A stretch of 64,000 nucleotides of DNA from Berkiella sp964496435. Lineage in GTDB: Bacteria > Pseudomonadota > Gammaproteobacteria > Berkiellales > Berkiellaceae. Position numbers and translations under genes: made by a program. Positions 19,014 through 27,306 of this stretch are shown here, piece by piece. Position 1 is the first letter of the stretch. Every line of letters starts with the position of its first letter. The stretch is taken from positions 1 through 64,000 of the forward strand of contig CAZBZP010000008.1 of the NCBI GenBank assembly GCA_964496435.1, read 5' to 3'. Under the pieces are notes generated by a model. That model was not told where the DNA came from. It did no database searches and saw nothing but the letters and a program-made list of their open reading frames with translations.

Positions 19014-19137
19014 CCTCTGATAAAAGAGCCAGCAAAGAGAATATACTTCGCTAGAGATACTATCGGCTGTCTTTTTCTATCATTCAGACTTTTTGTGCTA
19101 CTTTTTTAAAAGAGGATATCATTTTAAGGGAGTCAAA

Positions 19138-19533
19138 ATGCGCGCACCCATCAGGATTTGGGGATTGTTAATCCTCCCACTACTTGGGGGCTGTTATAAT
19201 TCACCCTTAAGTGATGCCCTAAGTACCCGTGATAATTACTACGCCAGTGTAAGTGATATCGTAGATAGATATGGTTATCACTATTATCGTGGTCCCTATG
19301 CCCCAGATCGTAAGTATGAACCCATGTATTACAATAACACCGGTTACTTTAATACGGTCTCTCCAGCGCGCGGCAGAGTGATTTACGCCCATGCTTATGA
19401 TAATTACAACAATGGCTACTACAAAGGTGGCTTTTACGGGAATGAATATTACCAAAATGGCTTTTTCAATAATGGTTACTTCAATCCTGGTAATTGCCGT
19501 GGCGAAAACTGCTATAAGCGCTGGATGAAATAG
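19138..19533 (+). CDS. Tyr/Asn/Gly-rich lipoprotein
   Basis: 131 residues from the ATG at 19138, chosen because AAGGGAG sits just upstream; the ORF extends to 19093 without a site. Signal peptide with lipobox LLGGC (cysteine near residue 20). The mature protein is full of aromatic and Asn/Gly repeats (NNGYYKGGFYGNEYY, NGFFNNGYFNPGN) and ends in GENCYKRW. It shares DNYYA and the aromatic composition with the small lipoprotein at 9825. It may be a surface or cell-wall-associated structural lipoprotein; no family is recognised. Confidence 0.72.
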   Translation: MRAPIRIWGLLILPLLGGCYNSPLSDALSTRDNYYASVSDIVDRYGYHYYRGPYAPDRKYEPMYYNNTGYFNTVSPARGRVIYAHAYDNYNNGYYKGGFYGNEYYQNGFFNNGYFNPGNCRGENCYKRWMK

Positions 19534-19754
19534 AAAGCTGTATTTACACACATGCTATTTTCTAGCGGCTTTTTAATTTTTTTTCGAAAATTTTAGCAGA
19601 CATTGAAATGATGACGAGAAACTCTTATCGGGATATTTAACCTAAGTGAAACGTCTATCGTTAAGATAAATAGCCTTATCTGTTTTACCTACCTAATAGA
19701 AGATCAACTTGTTACGATGCGCTGGATTTTTAAATATTGGAAGCAGACCAGCAC

Positions 19755-20270
19755 ATGTTGCAAACATCGCTAACAGAAAAAATGATTAATTATCTTATCA
19801 ATCAGCGCGGATTTGCCTTAGGCTATCCCGTTGAAGCATCATTAATCGTTCAAGCAACAGATTATGTTTTAACATCCTGCTTAGGTTCGACCTTAAAATT
19901 AATTGCGATCATCGATACAGATAGTCACCCAACTAAAAGAGCCGTCTTTTCTGAACAAGAAATGAGTGCGTTTAGAACATCATTGTCACAATTTGCCTAT
20001 CATGCGTATGGCAAGCGCTTAGATGTCAGTTTGGAGATCTGGTATATCGGCAAACAAGCAAGCCATATCTTTTTAGAAATGGATGTTTTATCCACTCAAA
20101 CAACGAAGTATAAATTTTGGGTAAGCTCTTGGGCGTTTGATTCTCACAATAATCAGATAATTTGTAATAGTTTGTCGCTGCGTAATTGGCTGCGTAAACG
20201 CCAATTGCTCAAAGAGTTACGTAAGCAAAATTATGCTCACAATACCATGATGGTTCCTGCTTCCTCGTAA
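19755..20270 (+). CDS. Hypothetical protein
   Basis: 171 residues from the ATG at 19755; a TTG at 19737 would add six. Soluble, mixed alpha/beta. It has LKLIAIIDTDSHPTKRAVFS and SLEIWYIGKQAS in the middle and a basic C-terminal helix (LRNWLRKRQLLKELRKQ). I do not recognise a family. It is convergent with the coiled-coil gene, one base apart, and shares no operon. Confidence 0.6.
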   Translation: MLQTSLTEKMINYLINQRGFALGYPVEASLIVQATDYVLTSCLGSTLKLIAIIDTDSHPTKRAVFSEQEMSAFRTSLSQFAYHAYGKRLDVSLEIWYIGKQASHIFLEMDVLSTQTTKYKFWVSSWAFDSHNNQIICNSLSLRNWLRKRQLLKELRKQNYAHNTMMVPASS

Positions 20271-20271
20271 A

Positions 20272-22080
20272 TTATTTTGAAATGCTATTTGCCCTTTTGG
20301 CTGATTTCTCTGTTTTATTTTTTGTAGATAAGCTCATAATGTCAGCATACATTTTTTCATTTTGTGCATTAGGGGAAGTTGCTTCGCCGCTAAGTGATTG
20401 CTTTTGTGTTGCCACATAGGAACGAAAAGCATCTGCATCATTCTTAGCCTGTTTGGCATGTTCAATGTGTTGTTGGATTTGGCTGTGACAATCTTGCTGG
20501 GCTTTATCAAGTGCATCTAATTCGGCCGTTGCTTTCTTAGCAAGTTTTGGATGTTTGTTTAAGGCATCTCTTACCTTAAGAGCAGCTTGTGCATCTGAAT
20601 CCGGATCAGGTTTATGATGGTGAAACAAACCACGCAATTTACCTACTGTGCTTGTAAATTTTTGCATTAAATGCTCTTTTGCATTGGACAAACGGTGCTC
20701 TTCAGCACTATATTTTGCAATTTTATTTTCAAATTTTTCAATTTGCTTGCGCCTTCTGTTCGCCAACATGGCTCTGGCATTCCAGGTTATAAAATTATAA
20801 GGCTTATTTTCCAGAATTTTTGCCTGAATATTATGCTTTGCCGCTTTGTCTTCAAAAGATCTAACCTGGGCATCCAATATTTCTTTTCGTTTTTGCAATT
20901 CTATTCTCTTCCTTTCTATTTCGTATCTTTGTCTTTCTGTTTTATCAATATCTTTGATAACAACGGATTGCCTGTTTTTTAATACCTGCTCTCTTTGTTC
21001 TTTAGTCTGTGGGCTTGAAAGCTGCTTTGCCTCGCGTAAGGCCTGCGTTGCTATCTGATTTACCCGTGCTTGCATACCGATTTGCCTGTCTACCTCTTGT
21101 TCTGCCATATCTGCATGCTTTTCTGCCTCAGTAAGCATCTTTTCTTCTTCTTCCAAGTTTCTCAGAACTTCATCTAGATTTTCTTCTTCTTTTTCATCAT
21201 ATTGTTTTAATTCTTTGACTACCTCTTCGTCTGTCATGTTATCGATAGGATTATCTTCTTGCCTTTTAAGCTCATCCTCTAATGCCTTTTCAGCTTTTGC
21301 CCTTTCTTTAACAACACGCGCATATTGTTTATCAACTTCATTTAGCTCTTGATGCAATGGTATAACTTCTTCGCTAAAATGTTCACCTAATTTAGTTTCA
21401 AGCTCTTTACGCTCCTCAGGGGGTAAAGAAGGGTCTATCTCAAAAATAGGTTTTCCATTAACTTTAAAGGCATCGTCATTAAAAATTTTGCTCACCTCTT
21501 GTCCTACTTGATGATATACCATTCTTTTTTGCTGCTGAATATTTTCAATTCTGCCTTGTAGGAATTTAATCTGGGAATGACAATCTGCAAATATTTTAGA
21601 CAAATCTACATCAATGTTTGTTAAAGCAAGATTTAAGCTAGCCAACAATTGTTCTTTTTCCCTTAAAAAGGCTTCATCTTGTCTTCTTCTTGATTCTTCT
21701 TCTTTGGCTTTTACATGCTCAAGATGCTTGATGAGATTGGCTTTATTTGTTTCAATATGTCTAAAAATTTCAACAGCTTCTCTTTTTAAAAAATCCATGA
21801 GCTTTTTATCGATGATTGAGGCAACTCTTAAGTCCATGAGATATTTATCATAAGCTCCTTTATCAACAAGAGGGTTTAAAGACACGGTTGCGTTTAATTT
21901 GGGCCATACATTCACCAACAAATTTCGAAGTTGTGCATCATCCATTAGAAATTGAATGGGCTTATGAGTACGTGTTTGAAAGCGGTTTAGACTTGCATGT
22001 GCTTGCTGCATTTCTTTTGGCACAGTGATGGTAGATAAATCATAACTCATGGTGACAAAATGTCGTTTTGAAATATCCAT
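20272..22080 (-). CDS. Large coiled-coil protein, possible effector
   Basis: 602 residues from the ATG at 22080 (weak GGGAT upstream); longer reading to 22209 and a shorter start at 22050 are possible. Residues about 110-560 are charged, Glu/Lys/Gln-rich heptad-like sequence (EEKMLTEAEKHADMAEQEVD, KRKIELQKRKEILDAQ region), so most of the molecule should be a long coiled coil. No signal peptide or membrane helix. The C-terminus is Lys/Ser-rich and polar, as in many type IV effectors, but no specific translocation signal can be shown. No enzyme motif is recognised. Confidence 0.65.
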   Translation of the reverse strand: MDISKRHFVTMSYDLSTITVPKEMQQAHASLNRFQTRTHKPIQFLMDDAQLRNLLVNVWPKLNATVSLNPLVDKGAYDKYLMDLRVASIIDKKLMDFLKREAVEIFRHIETNKANLIKHLEHVKAKEEESRRRQDEAFLREKEQLLASLNLALTNIDVDLSKIFADCHSQIKFLQGRIENIQQQKRMVYHQVGQEVSKIFNDDAFKVNGKPIFEIDPSLPPEERKELETKLGEHFSEEVIPLHQELNEVDKQYARVVKERAKAEKALEDELKRQEDNPIDNMTDEEVVKELKQYDEKEEENLDEVLRNLEEEEKMLTEAEKHADMAEQEVDRQIGMQARVNQIATQALREAKQLSSPQTKEQREQVLKNRQSVVIKDIDKTERQRYEIERKRIELQKRKEILDAQVRSFEDKAAKHNIQAKILENKPYNFITWNARAMLANRRRKQIEKFENKIAKYSAEEHRLSNAKEHLMQKFTSTVGKLRGLFHHHKPDPDSDAQAALKVRDALNKHPKLAKKATAELDALDKAQQDCHSQIQQHIEHAKQAKNDADAFRSYVATQKQSLSGEATSPNAQNEKMYADIMSLSTKNKTEKSAKRANSISK

Positions 22081-22292
22081 CGAAGATCCCAAATTTTTAG
22101 TATTTTTGGTTGGACTAGACGTTTTTACATAAAGTTCAAAACCATGAATATGCGCATATTTTATGCCAAATTCATTTAAAAATGGCGCGCCTAGACAAAT
22201 GACCAACAATGGTGTAGATTTTTCCCAATTTCAGCAAACCAGCTCTTTTTTTCTCTTTTTTCAATAATAATTAAGCTACTGAGGTGCTCATA

Positions 22293-22622
22293 ATGAAAAC
22301 TGTAACTACACTACTTTGTGCTATCCCGATGGTGCTGCTTGTTGGCTGCGCAAACATGACCCCTGAAGAGCAAAGCGTTCTCAGTGGCTCTGCATTAGGT
22401 GCTGTAGGTGGTGCGGCTTTAGGTGCGCTATCTGGCCATGCAGGCGAAGGTGCGATGATTGGCGCAGGCGTTGGTGCCCTAGGTGGTGCAATGCAAAGCA
22501 CGAATAATCAACCCCGTCCTCGTGCTCGTGCACCCCAAAGACGTACTGTGCGTGAATCTTATGAAGAAGAGATCTGTTATGACAATGGCGAATGTGAGAT
22601 CCACGTTCACCATTACGAATAA
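22293..22622 (+). CDS. Glycine-zipper outer-membrane lipoprotein
   Basis: 109 residues from ATG 22293, preceded by GAGGTG. Signal peptide with lipobox VLLVGC (cysteine about residue 19). Residues about 30-65 form a glycine zipper (GSALGAVGGAALGALSG, GAGVGALGGAM), typical of small SlyB/YMGG-type envelope lipoproteins. A Pro/Arg-rich linker follows, then an acidic tail EEEICYDNGECEIHVHHYE with two cysteines. Likely anchored in the outer membrane with the zipper inserted in a bilayer. Monocistronic, with a hairpin terminator after it. Confidence 0.8.
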   Translation: MKTVTTLLCAIPMVLLVGCANMTPEEQSVLSGSALGAVGGAALGALSGHAGEGAMIGAGVGALGGAMQSTNNQPRPRARAPQRRTVRESYEEEICYDNGECEIHVHHYE

Positions 22623-22650
22623 ATAAGCTTATAAATCCGTTTTTCTACCC

Positions 22651-22676
22651 AGGGGCGGACATCAATCCGCCCCTAT
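22651..22676. terminator. Hairpin between convergent genes
   Basis: Stem aggggcgga / tccgcccct with a six-base loop (catcaa), between the lipoprotein and the deformylase-like gene. The ggggcgga arm is shared with the palindromic element at 57440-57516, so it may be a dispersed repeat reused as a terminator. No strong U-run on the plus strand. Confidence 0.55.
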
Positions 22677-22686
22677 AGAAAAACCA

Positions 22687-23256
22687 TCAATGATCATGGT
22701 TGCAGTTGGGTCCATGCACATGACCGTTTTCATGGTCGTGATGATGGTGATGGTGCCCCACATTAAACTTCATTTTCTTATATTTATCTAAAAATCTAGT
22801 ACGTTTGAGCGTTGATAAATGATCAATAAACAGCTTAGCGTTGATAGAATCTACTAGGTGCTGCAAACAGCAAGCTAATAAGCCTTCTAAAGTTTCAACG
22901 TGGGTGTTACCTTCGATATCCTGGTATTGCAGCTCAATTTTACGTGCGCGTTTTATGGTGACATAGGCACCTGGAAAGGATAAATCATCTTCCTCAGATT
23001 CTACTTCGCCTTCAGAAGATAAGATGGTTGGATTGATATAATGCATTGGCTGATTCTGATCAGGCGAAATGTCCATGACCACAATTTGTGAAGCCAATCC
23101 GACTTGGGGCGCAGCAAGTCCCCAGCCATGTGCTTTATAGAGCACTTCAAAAAGACTTTTCAGGGTTGATTTAAGGTTTTCATCAAATTGCGATACTTTT
23201 TCAGCTTGTTTGCGCAGTGCTGGCTCAGGATAGCGAAGTAATTTTAAATTGCTCAT
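22687..23256 (-). CDS. Degenerate peptide deformylase homologue with His-rich C-terminus
   Basis: 189 residues, clearly of the peptide deformylase fold (LLRYPEPALRK, GWGLAAPQVG at 44-53, KLFIDHLS). The catalytic positions are altered. The metal-ligand cysteine of EGCLS is Asp (EEDDLS, D91). HExxH reads QHLVDS: the first His (H133) stays, but Glu is Leu134 and the second His is Ser137. It should therefore lack normal deformylase activity. About 25 extra C-terminal residues are mostly His with Asp, Glu, Asn, Gly and one Cys (HVHGPNCNHDH), a likely Ni/Zn/Co-binding tail. It may be a metal-binding or regulatory pseudoenzyme. A true def gene is expected elsewhere, since E. coli-type def-fmt is not here. 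Confidence 0.85.
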   Translation of the reverse strand: MSNLKLLRYPEPALRKQAEKVSQFDENLKSTLKSLFEVLYKAHGWGLAAPQVGLASQIVVMDISPDQNQPMHYINPTILSSEGEVESEEDDLSFPGAYVTIKRARKIELQYQDIEGNTHVETLEGLLACCLQHLVDSINAKLFIDHLSTLKRTRFLDKYKKMKFNVGHHHHHHDHENGHVHGPNCNHDH

Positions 23257-23410
23257 GGTAGGCCCACCTTAGTAAAAAGTGGGGTTATCATACACAAAAT
23301 CACCTGCATATAATATGAGTTATACAGCTATATCTTGGCCTTGTTTCGTATTTTGCACTTATCAGTTATCTATGGCCTGCCGAAATAAAGGGATAATAGC
23401 GGGGACAGAT

Positions 23411-23863
23411 ATGCTGTATAAAAATATTTTAGTTGCTGTCGATGAGAGCAATACTTCCGTCTTGGCAATCAATGAGGCTAAAAAATTTGCCAAAGCCGAT
23501 GCCAAGGTATTTTTGCGTATTTTACATATCGGCAATGAATTTTTCATTGATTGGGATGGTAGGGCTATTTATCCAAAAGAGAATAAACAAGTCTATGAAG
23601 ATGCCCAATTAGCTTTGTTAAAAAACATCGAAATTGATTTACATAACGACCATATCAGCAATTTTGAAATGCGCCTTGTTGAAGCTAATAAAAGCGCAAG
23701 GATTGCTGAACAAATTGTTCAAGAAGCGAAAAGCTGGCCTGCAGATCTACTCATCATGGGAACGCATGGTCGCCAAGGTTTTCATCATTTCATGCTAGGC
23801 AGTGTTGCCGAGGGTGTAATGCGAATTGCCCCTATGCCCGTGCTCTTAATTAGAGGCTCTTAA
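23411..23863 (+). CDS. Universal stress protein, UspA family
   Basis: 150 residues from ATG 23411 (GGGGAC upstream), where the conserved MLYKNILVAVDESNTS begins; the ORF reaches 23279 without conserved sequence. The ATP-binding signature GTHGRQGFHHFMLGSVAEGV (G-2x-G-9x-G-S) lies at about 119-138, so it should bind ATP. Single Usp domain. The stop overlaps that of the convergent DUF4442 gene by four bases. Confidence 0.92.
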   Translation: MLYKNILVAVDESNTSVLAINEAKKFAKADAKVFLRILHIGNEFFIDWDGRAIYPKENKQVYEDAQLALLKNIEIDLHNDHISNFEMRLVEANKSARIAEQIVQEAKSWPADLLIMGTHGRQGFHHFMLGSVAEGVMRIAPMPVLLIRGS

Positions 23864-24336
23864 TTACCCCTATATTTTACTGATAAGGTTAATTTAAATC
23901 GCGCAACAAGTTCATCTCCAGATAGCTTTGGTGTTGTGGCTATCACTTCAACAGTCGCGTTTTCTCTTTCTTGGGTGGCCATCGATTTTTTTACAATCTC
24001 CTGCACTTTTTGTCCATCAAAACAAGTAAAATGAACATCTGCTTCAGGACGCTTTAAAAATTCGCCTTGTACATCTTTAAACACAAATGATATTTTTTTT
24101 AAATCTCCCCCTATGATATTCATTACTTGAATGCCTCCTGCAATGTCAGCGCCCACACACAAGGCACCAAAATACATTGAGTTCAAATGATTTTTAGCAC
24201 GACGCTTTAAGGGAATTTTAACCACGGCTTTTTCAGCAGATAGATGAAGTATTTTAGGTCTTAACCAAAATATCAAAGGCACCTTTGCAAAACCAAAAAG
24301 CCACAGTTGTAAGGTGCGTTTCCATAGTGTTTTCAT
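23860..24336 (-). CDS. DUF4442 hot-dog-fold protein, putative thioesterase
   Basis: 158 residues. The segment KNHLNSMYFGALCVGADIAGG (about 46-66, split here as KNHLNSMYFG plus ALCVGADIAG) is the usual DUF4442/PaaI-like signature of a hot-dog thioesterase-type fold, with the conserved Asn and Gly. Basic amphipathic N-terminus. Substrate unknown, perhaps acyl-CoA. Convergent overlap with uspA. Confidence comes from the conserved helix; enzymatic activity is inferred. Confidence 0.72.
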   Translation of the reverse strand: MKTLWKRTLQLWLFGFAKVPLIFWLRPKILHLSAEKAVVKIPLKRRAKNHLNSMYFGALCVGADIAGGIQVMNIIGGDLKKISFVFKDVQGEFLKRPEADVHFTCFDGQKVQEIVKKSMATQERENATVEVIATTPKLSGDELVARFKLTLSVKYRGN

Positions 24337-24458
24337 TGCTTTACCCTATCTTGCAGCACAGATATACTAATCATTTTTAGCATTTAGGTGCTCCACCCAC
24401 ACTTCCCGCGGTATCGAAAGCTCCTAAATACCCATATCTAAAAGGTTTAAATATCAGT

Positions 24459-25295
24459 ATGCGTAAAAATGATAAAAACTTCAAAGATAAAGTCGTATTG
24501 ATAACAGGTGCTTCTGCAGGCATAGGTGAAGCGGTTGCCAAAGTCTTTGCAAAGCAACAAGCAAAGTTAGCCTTGGCCGCACGCCGAGTGGAACGACTTG
24601 AGGCCTTAGTCAGCAACTGCGCAAAAATGAATGCCAAAGCTATCGCGCTTAGCTGTGATGTTACCAAGAATGAAGATTTACCTGCTTGTGTTGAAAAAAC
24701 CCATCAAGCATTAGGCTTAATAGATGTGGTGATAGCCAATGCAGGTTTTGGTGTCACTGGCCCCTTTGAAAGTTTTAGCTTAGCAGACTTTCAACGTCAA
24801 TTTGAAACTAACGTTAATGGTGTTCTTCGCACCATTTTTGCAACACTAGAAGATTTGAAAAAAACCAAAGGTCGTTTAGTGATTGTTGGCAGCGCGCTGG
24901 GCCATATGGTTTTACCACATTACACCCCCTACGTGATGAGTAAATTTTCTCTCACCGCTCTGGCACAAAGTTTATATACCGAGCTTGCACCCTACGGCAT
25001 TAGTGTGACTTATATTTGCCCGGGCTATGTGCACACTGAATTTCGTGATGTCGATAATAACGGTGTGCATCAACCAAATTCTGCGCTTCGAAAACCTGTT
25101 GCCGAAATTATTCGTATGGATGTGGATACGGCCGCTAAGATAATTTATAAAGCGATTCGTGCCAGAAAGCGTGAATGTATTTTTACTTTAAGTGGCCGCT
25201 TTGGCGTATTCATAGACAGGTTATTTCCCAGTCTACTTCCCTGGTTTTTTAAAAGAAGAGCAAAGGCGATATTTAAAAAGCAATTACAAAAATGA
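24459..25295 (+). CDS. Short-chain dehydrogenase/reductase (SDR)
   Basis: 278 residues. NAD(P)-binding TGASAGIGEAVAKVFA (about 18-33), an arginine pair in AARRVERLE suggesting NADPH preference, the NAG motif (IANAGFG), the catalytic serine in GSALGH, and YVMSK (Tyr and Lys). A C-terminal basic hydrophobic segment (RLFPSLLPWFFKRRAK) may bind membrane. This arrangement is seen in SDRs acting on lipids or retinol-like substrates; substrate unknown. Followed immediately by a perfect inverted repeat. Confidence 0.88.
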   Translation: MRKNDKNFKDKVVLITGASAGIGEAVAKVFAKQQAKLALAARRVERLEALVSNCAKMNAKAIALSCDVTKNEDLPACVEKTHQALGLIDVVIANAGFGVTGPFESFSLADFQRQFETNVNGVLRTIFATLEDLKKTKGRLVIVGSALGHMVLPHYTPYVMSKFSLTALAQSLYTELAPYGISVTYICPGYVHTEFRDVDNNGVHQPNSALRKPVAEIIRMDVDTAAKIIYKAIRARKRECIFTLSGRFGVFIDRLFPSLLPWFFKRRAKAIFKKQLQK

Positions 25296-25296
25296 T

Positions 25297-25344
25297 TTAT
25301 ACCCTGTAGGGGATAATTTCAAAATTATCCCCTACAGGGTATAA
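25297..25344. repeat. Perfect 23-bp inverted repeat with 2-base loop
   Basis: Arms 25297-25319 and 25322-25344 are exact reverse complements (ttataccctgtaggggat... / ...atcccctacagggtataa), separated by ca. It begins one base after the SDR stop and ends 20 bases before the stop of the convergent gene. Too perfect and too long for an ordinary terminator, and no U-run follows. It may be a mobile palindromic element or a bidirectional transcription barrier. Confidence 0.9.
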
Positions 25345-25364
25345 GGAAGCGAAATGCGTTTTTA

Positions 25365-25868
25365 CTAACGATTAGCAAATTTTGTTACGGTGACTTTTGC
25401 CTGAACGCCTGTATTAGTGACTTGCACCACGGTGCTCTGGCCTGGCATTGAGGTGGTTGATACAACAACTCCAGCAGGTTTGGGAGCGGGCGTAGGTTGC
25501 GCTAATGCCTGCAAACCAGGTTGATTGGCAAGATGCTGTGCTAAACCGGGTGTTAATTGTGCTTTCACTGTTTTCTTTGTGATAATCGTCGTTTTTTTCT
25601 GAATACTGCCAGGCCCTTTTTGAATACCTAAAGGATTGTGCGGATGGCTTGGCAAAAATACCCCACGCCCCGAAGGGGAGATCGTTGTGACACCAGGTAA
25701 AGGGGTACCTTGGAGTACAACGCCTTGAGGCACAGGAGTAAGCGGTGTTTGCACCACAGGCGCTTGCCCAAGTAAAACACCTTGGGTTGTGATAAAGCCT
25801 GTTGGTGCAGGTTTGTGAGTTGTTGAAGTGGTTATTTGAACGCGTTGTCCCGGACCTTGATTTGCCAT
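25365..25868 (-). CDS. Pro/Thr/Gly/Val-rich low-complexity protein
   Basis: 167 residues, AAGGGG ribosome-binding site 8 bases before the ATG. The composition is dominated by Pro, Thr, Val, Gly and Gln (VVQTPLTPVPQGVVLQGTPL; QPTPAPKPAGVVVSTT), with a central basic stretch (IQKKTTIITKKTVKAQ). No signal peptide, membrane helix or domain is recognised; it should be mostly disordered. The N-terminus MANQGPGQ resembles those of two other genes in this window (29516 and 60471). Possibly a translocated protein; function unknown. Confidence 0.6.
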   Translation of the reverse strand: MANQGPGQRVQITTSTTHKPAPTGFITTQGVLLGQAPVVQTPLTPVPQGVVLQGTPLPGVTTISPSGRGVFLPSHPHNPLGIQKGPGSIQKKTTIITKKTVKAQLTPGLAQHLANQPGLQALAQPTPAPKPAGVVVSTTSMPGQSTVVQVTNTGVQAKVTVTKFANR

Positions 25869-26094
25869 TGCTTAACCCCTTAAAAATTATTTATTTCCTT
25901 GGGCCCTTTTAACAATATATTTTTCGAAGCGGCAACACAACTAAGCCGTTTTAGGATAAACGGTTGCCCCTTTAAGATAAGCTGCACGCTTCAAAAAAGT
26001 GAAAGCTAAACAACTTACAAGCAAATAAATCATTCAAATTCTTAGCTAAAACCCTTAAAATGGGCTCTTTTCATTTTTACTTAAGGAAGCTTCC

Positions 26095-27306
26095 ATGATC
26101 ATACATCCCAAAATTCGCGGCTTTATTTGTACCACCGCACACCCCCAAGGTTGTATGCAACATGTTAGCGAACAAATTCACTATACCCAGCAACATTTAG
26201 AATTAAACAATGGACCTAAAAAAGTATTAGTAATAGGCGCATCCACCGGTTATGGCTTAGCAAGTCGCATAGCCGCAGCTTTTGGATCTAAGGCACAAAC
26301 CATCGGTGTATTTTTTGAAAAACCAGCAGATGGTAAAAGAACAGCTTCTGCCGGTTGGTATAACAGTGCTGCTTTTGAAGAAAAAGCGCAGGCTGCAGGG
26401 CTTTATGCCAAAAGTATTAATGGCGATGCTTTTTCAGATGAAATAAAAGCAAAAACAATTGAGTTAATTCAACAAGACTGGCAAGGTGAAGTAGATTTAG
26501 TTGTTTACAGTTTAGCCTCTCCCAGAAGAGTACATCCCAAGACCGGCAAAATATATAATTCTGTTTTAAAACCCATTGCCAAGCCTTATAGCAGCAAAAC
26601 GGTTGATGTCATGGCAGGCGTGGTGAGTGAAGTTACCATCGAACCTGCGCAACAAGAAGAAATTGATAACACGATTGCTGTGATGGGTGGTGAAGATTGG
26701 GAAATGTGGATGGACGCTTTGCAAGCAGCAAATTGCTTGAAAAAAGGCGTTAAGACCGTCGCTTATTCTTATATTGGCCCTGAATTGACTTACCCCATCT
26801 ACCGAGAAGGTGCGATTGGACAAGCCAAAGCACATCTTGAAGCAACAGCCAAAAAATTAACAACCAAACTCAATACTATCCAAGGTCAAGCTTTTGTATC
26901 CGTGAATAAAGCTTTGGTCACTCAAGCCAGTGCAGCAATTCCTGTTGTGCCCCTCTATATTTCTTTGCTCTATAAAATCATGAAAGCAAAAAATTTACAT
27001 GAAGGTTGTATTGAACAAATTTGCCGCCTATATAGCGATAGATTATTTGCTGGGGAAAATGTCATCGTTGATAACCATGGGTTAATTAGAATTGATGATT
27101 GGGAAATGAAGCCAGAAGTGCAACAAGAAGTGGCATCGCTTTGGCACACCATCACTACCGAAAACCTTGAATCTTTAACTGATCTCAAAGGCTATCGTCA
27201 TGAATTTCATCAATTATTCGGATTTGATATGCCTGGCATTAATTATGATAACGAAGTTGATCCAGATGTTAAAATACCTTCCTTGGCATCAACTGAGCTA
27301 GCCTGA
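26095..27306 (+). CDS. fabV: Trans-2-enoyl-ACP/CoA reductase FabV
   Basis: 403 residues, full length for FabV. The N-terminus MIIHPKIRGFICTTAHPQGC is the family signature. NAD-binding VLVIGASTGYGLASRIAAAFG follows, then GVFFEKPADGKRTASAGWYN and the catalytic Tyr-x8-Lys in TYPIYREGAIGQAK. It reduces enoyl-ACP in the last step of fatty acid elongation and is not inhibited by triclosan (family knowledge). AAGGAAGC precedes the ATG. Its 3' end overlaps the convergent ankyrin-like gene by 9 bases. Confidence 0.95.
   Translation: MIIHPKIRGFICTTAHPQGCMQHVSEQIHYTQQHLELNNGPKKVLVIGASTGYGLASRIAAAFGSKAQTIGVFFEKPADGKRTASAGWYNSAAFEEKAQAAGLYAKSINGDAFSDEIKAKTIELIQQDWQGEVDLVVYSLASPRRVHPKTGKIYNSVLKPIAKPYSSKTVDVMAGVVSEVTIEPAQQEEIDNTIAVMGGEDWEMWMDALQAANCLKKGVKTVAYSYIGPELTYPIYREGAIGQAKAHLEATAKKLTTKLNTIQGQAFVSVNKALVTQASAAIPVVPLYISLLYKIMKAKNLHEGCIEQICRLYSDRLFAGENVIVDNHGLIRIDDWEMKPEVQQEVASLWHTITTENLESLTDLKGYRHEFHQLFGFDMPGINYDNEVDPDVKIPSLASTELA

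Noticed and set aside
19534..19754. Terminator aaagc...gcttttt after the lipoprotein
   Set aside because: The arms are only five bases and the loop is far too long; there is a T-run but no convincing stem.
25869..26094. tRNA or riboswitch upstream of fabV
   Set aside because: No cloverleaf or conserved aptamer elements seen; the gap contains only an AT-rich promoter-like stretch.
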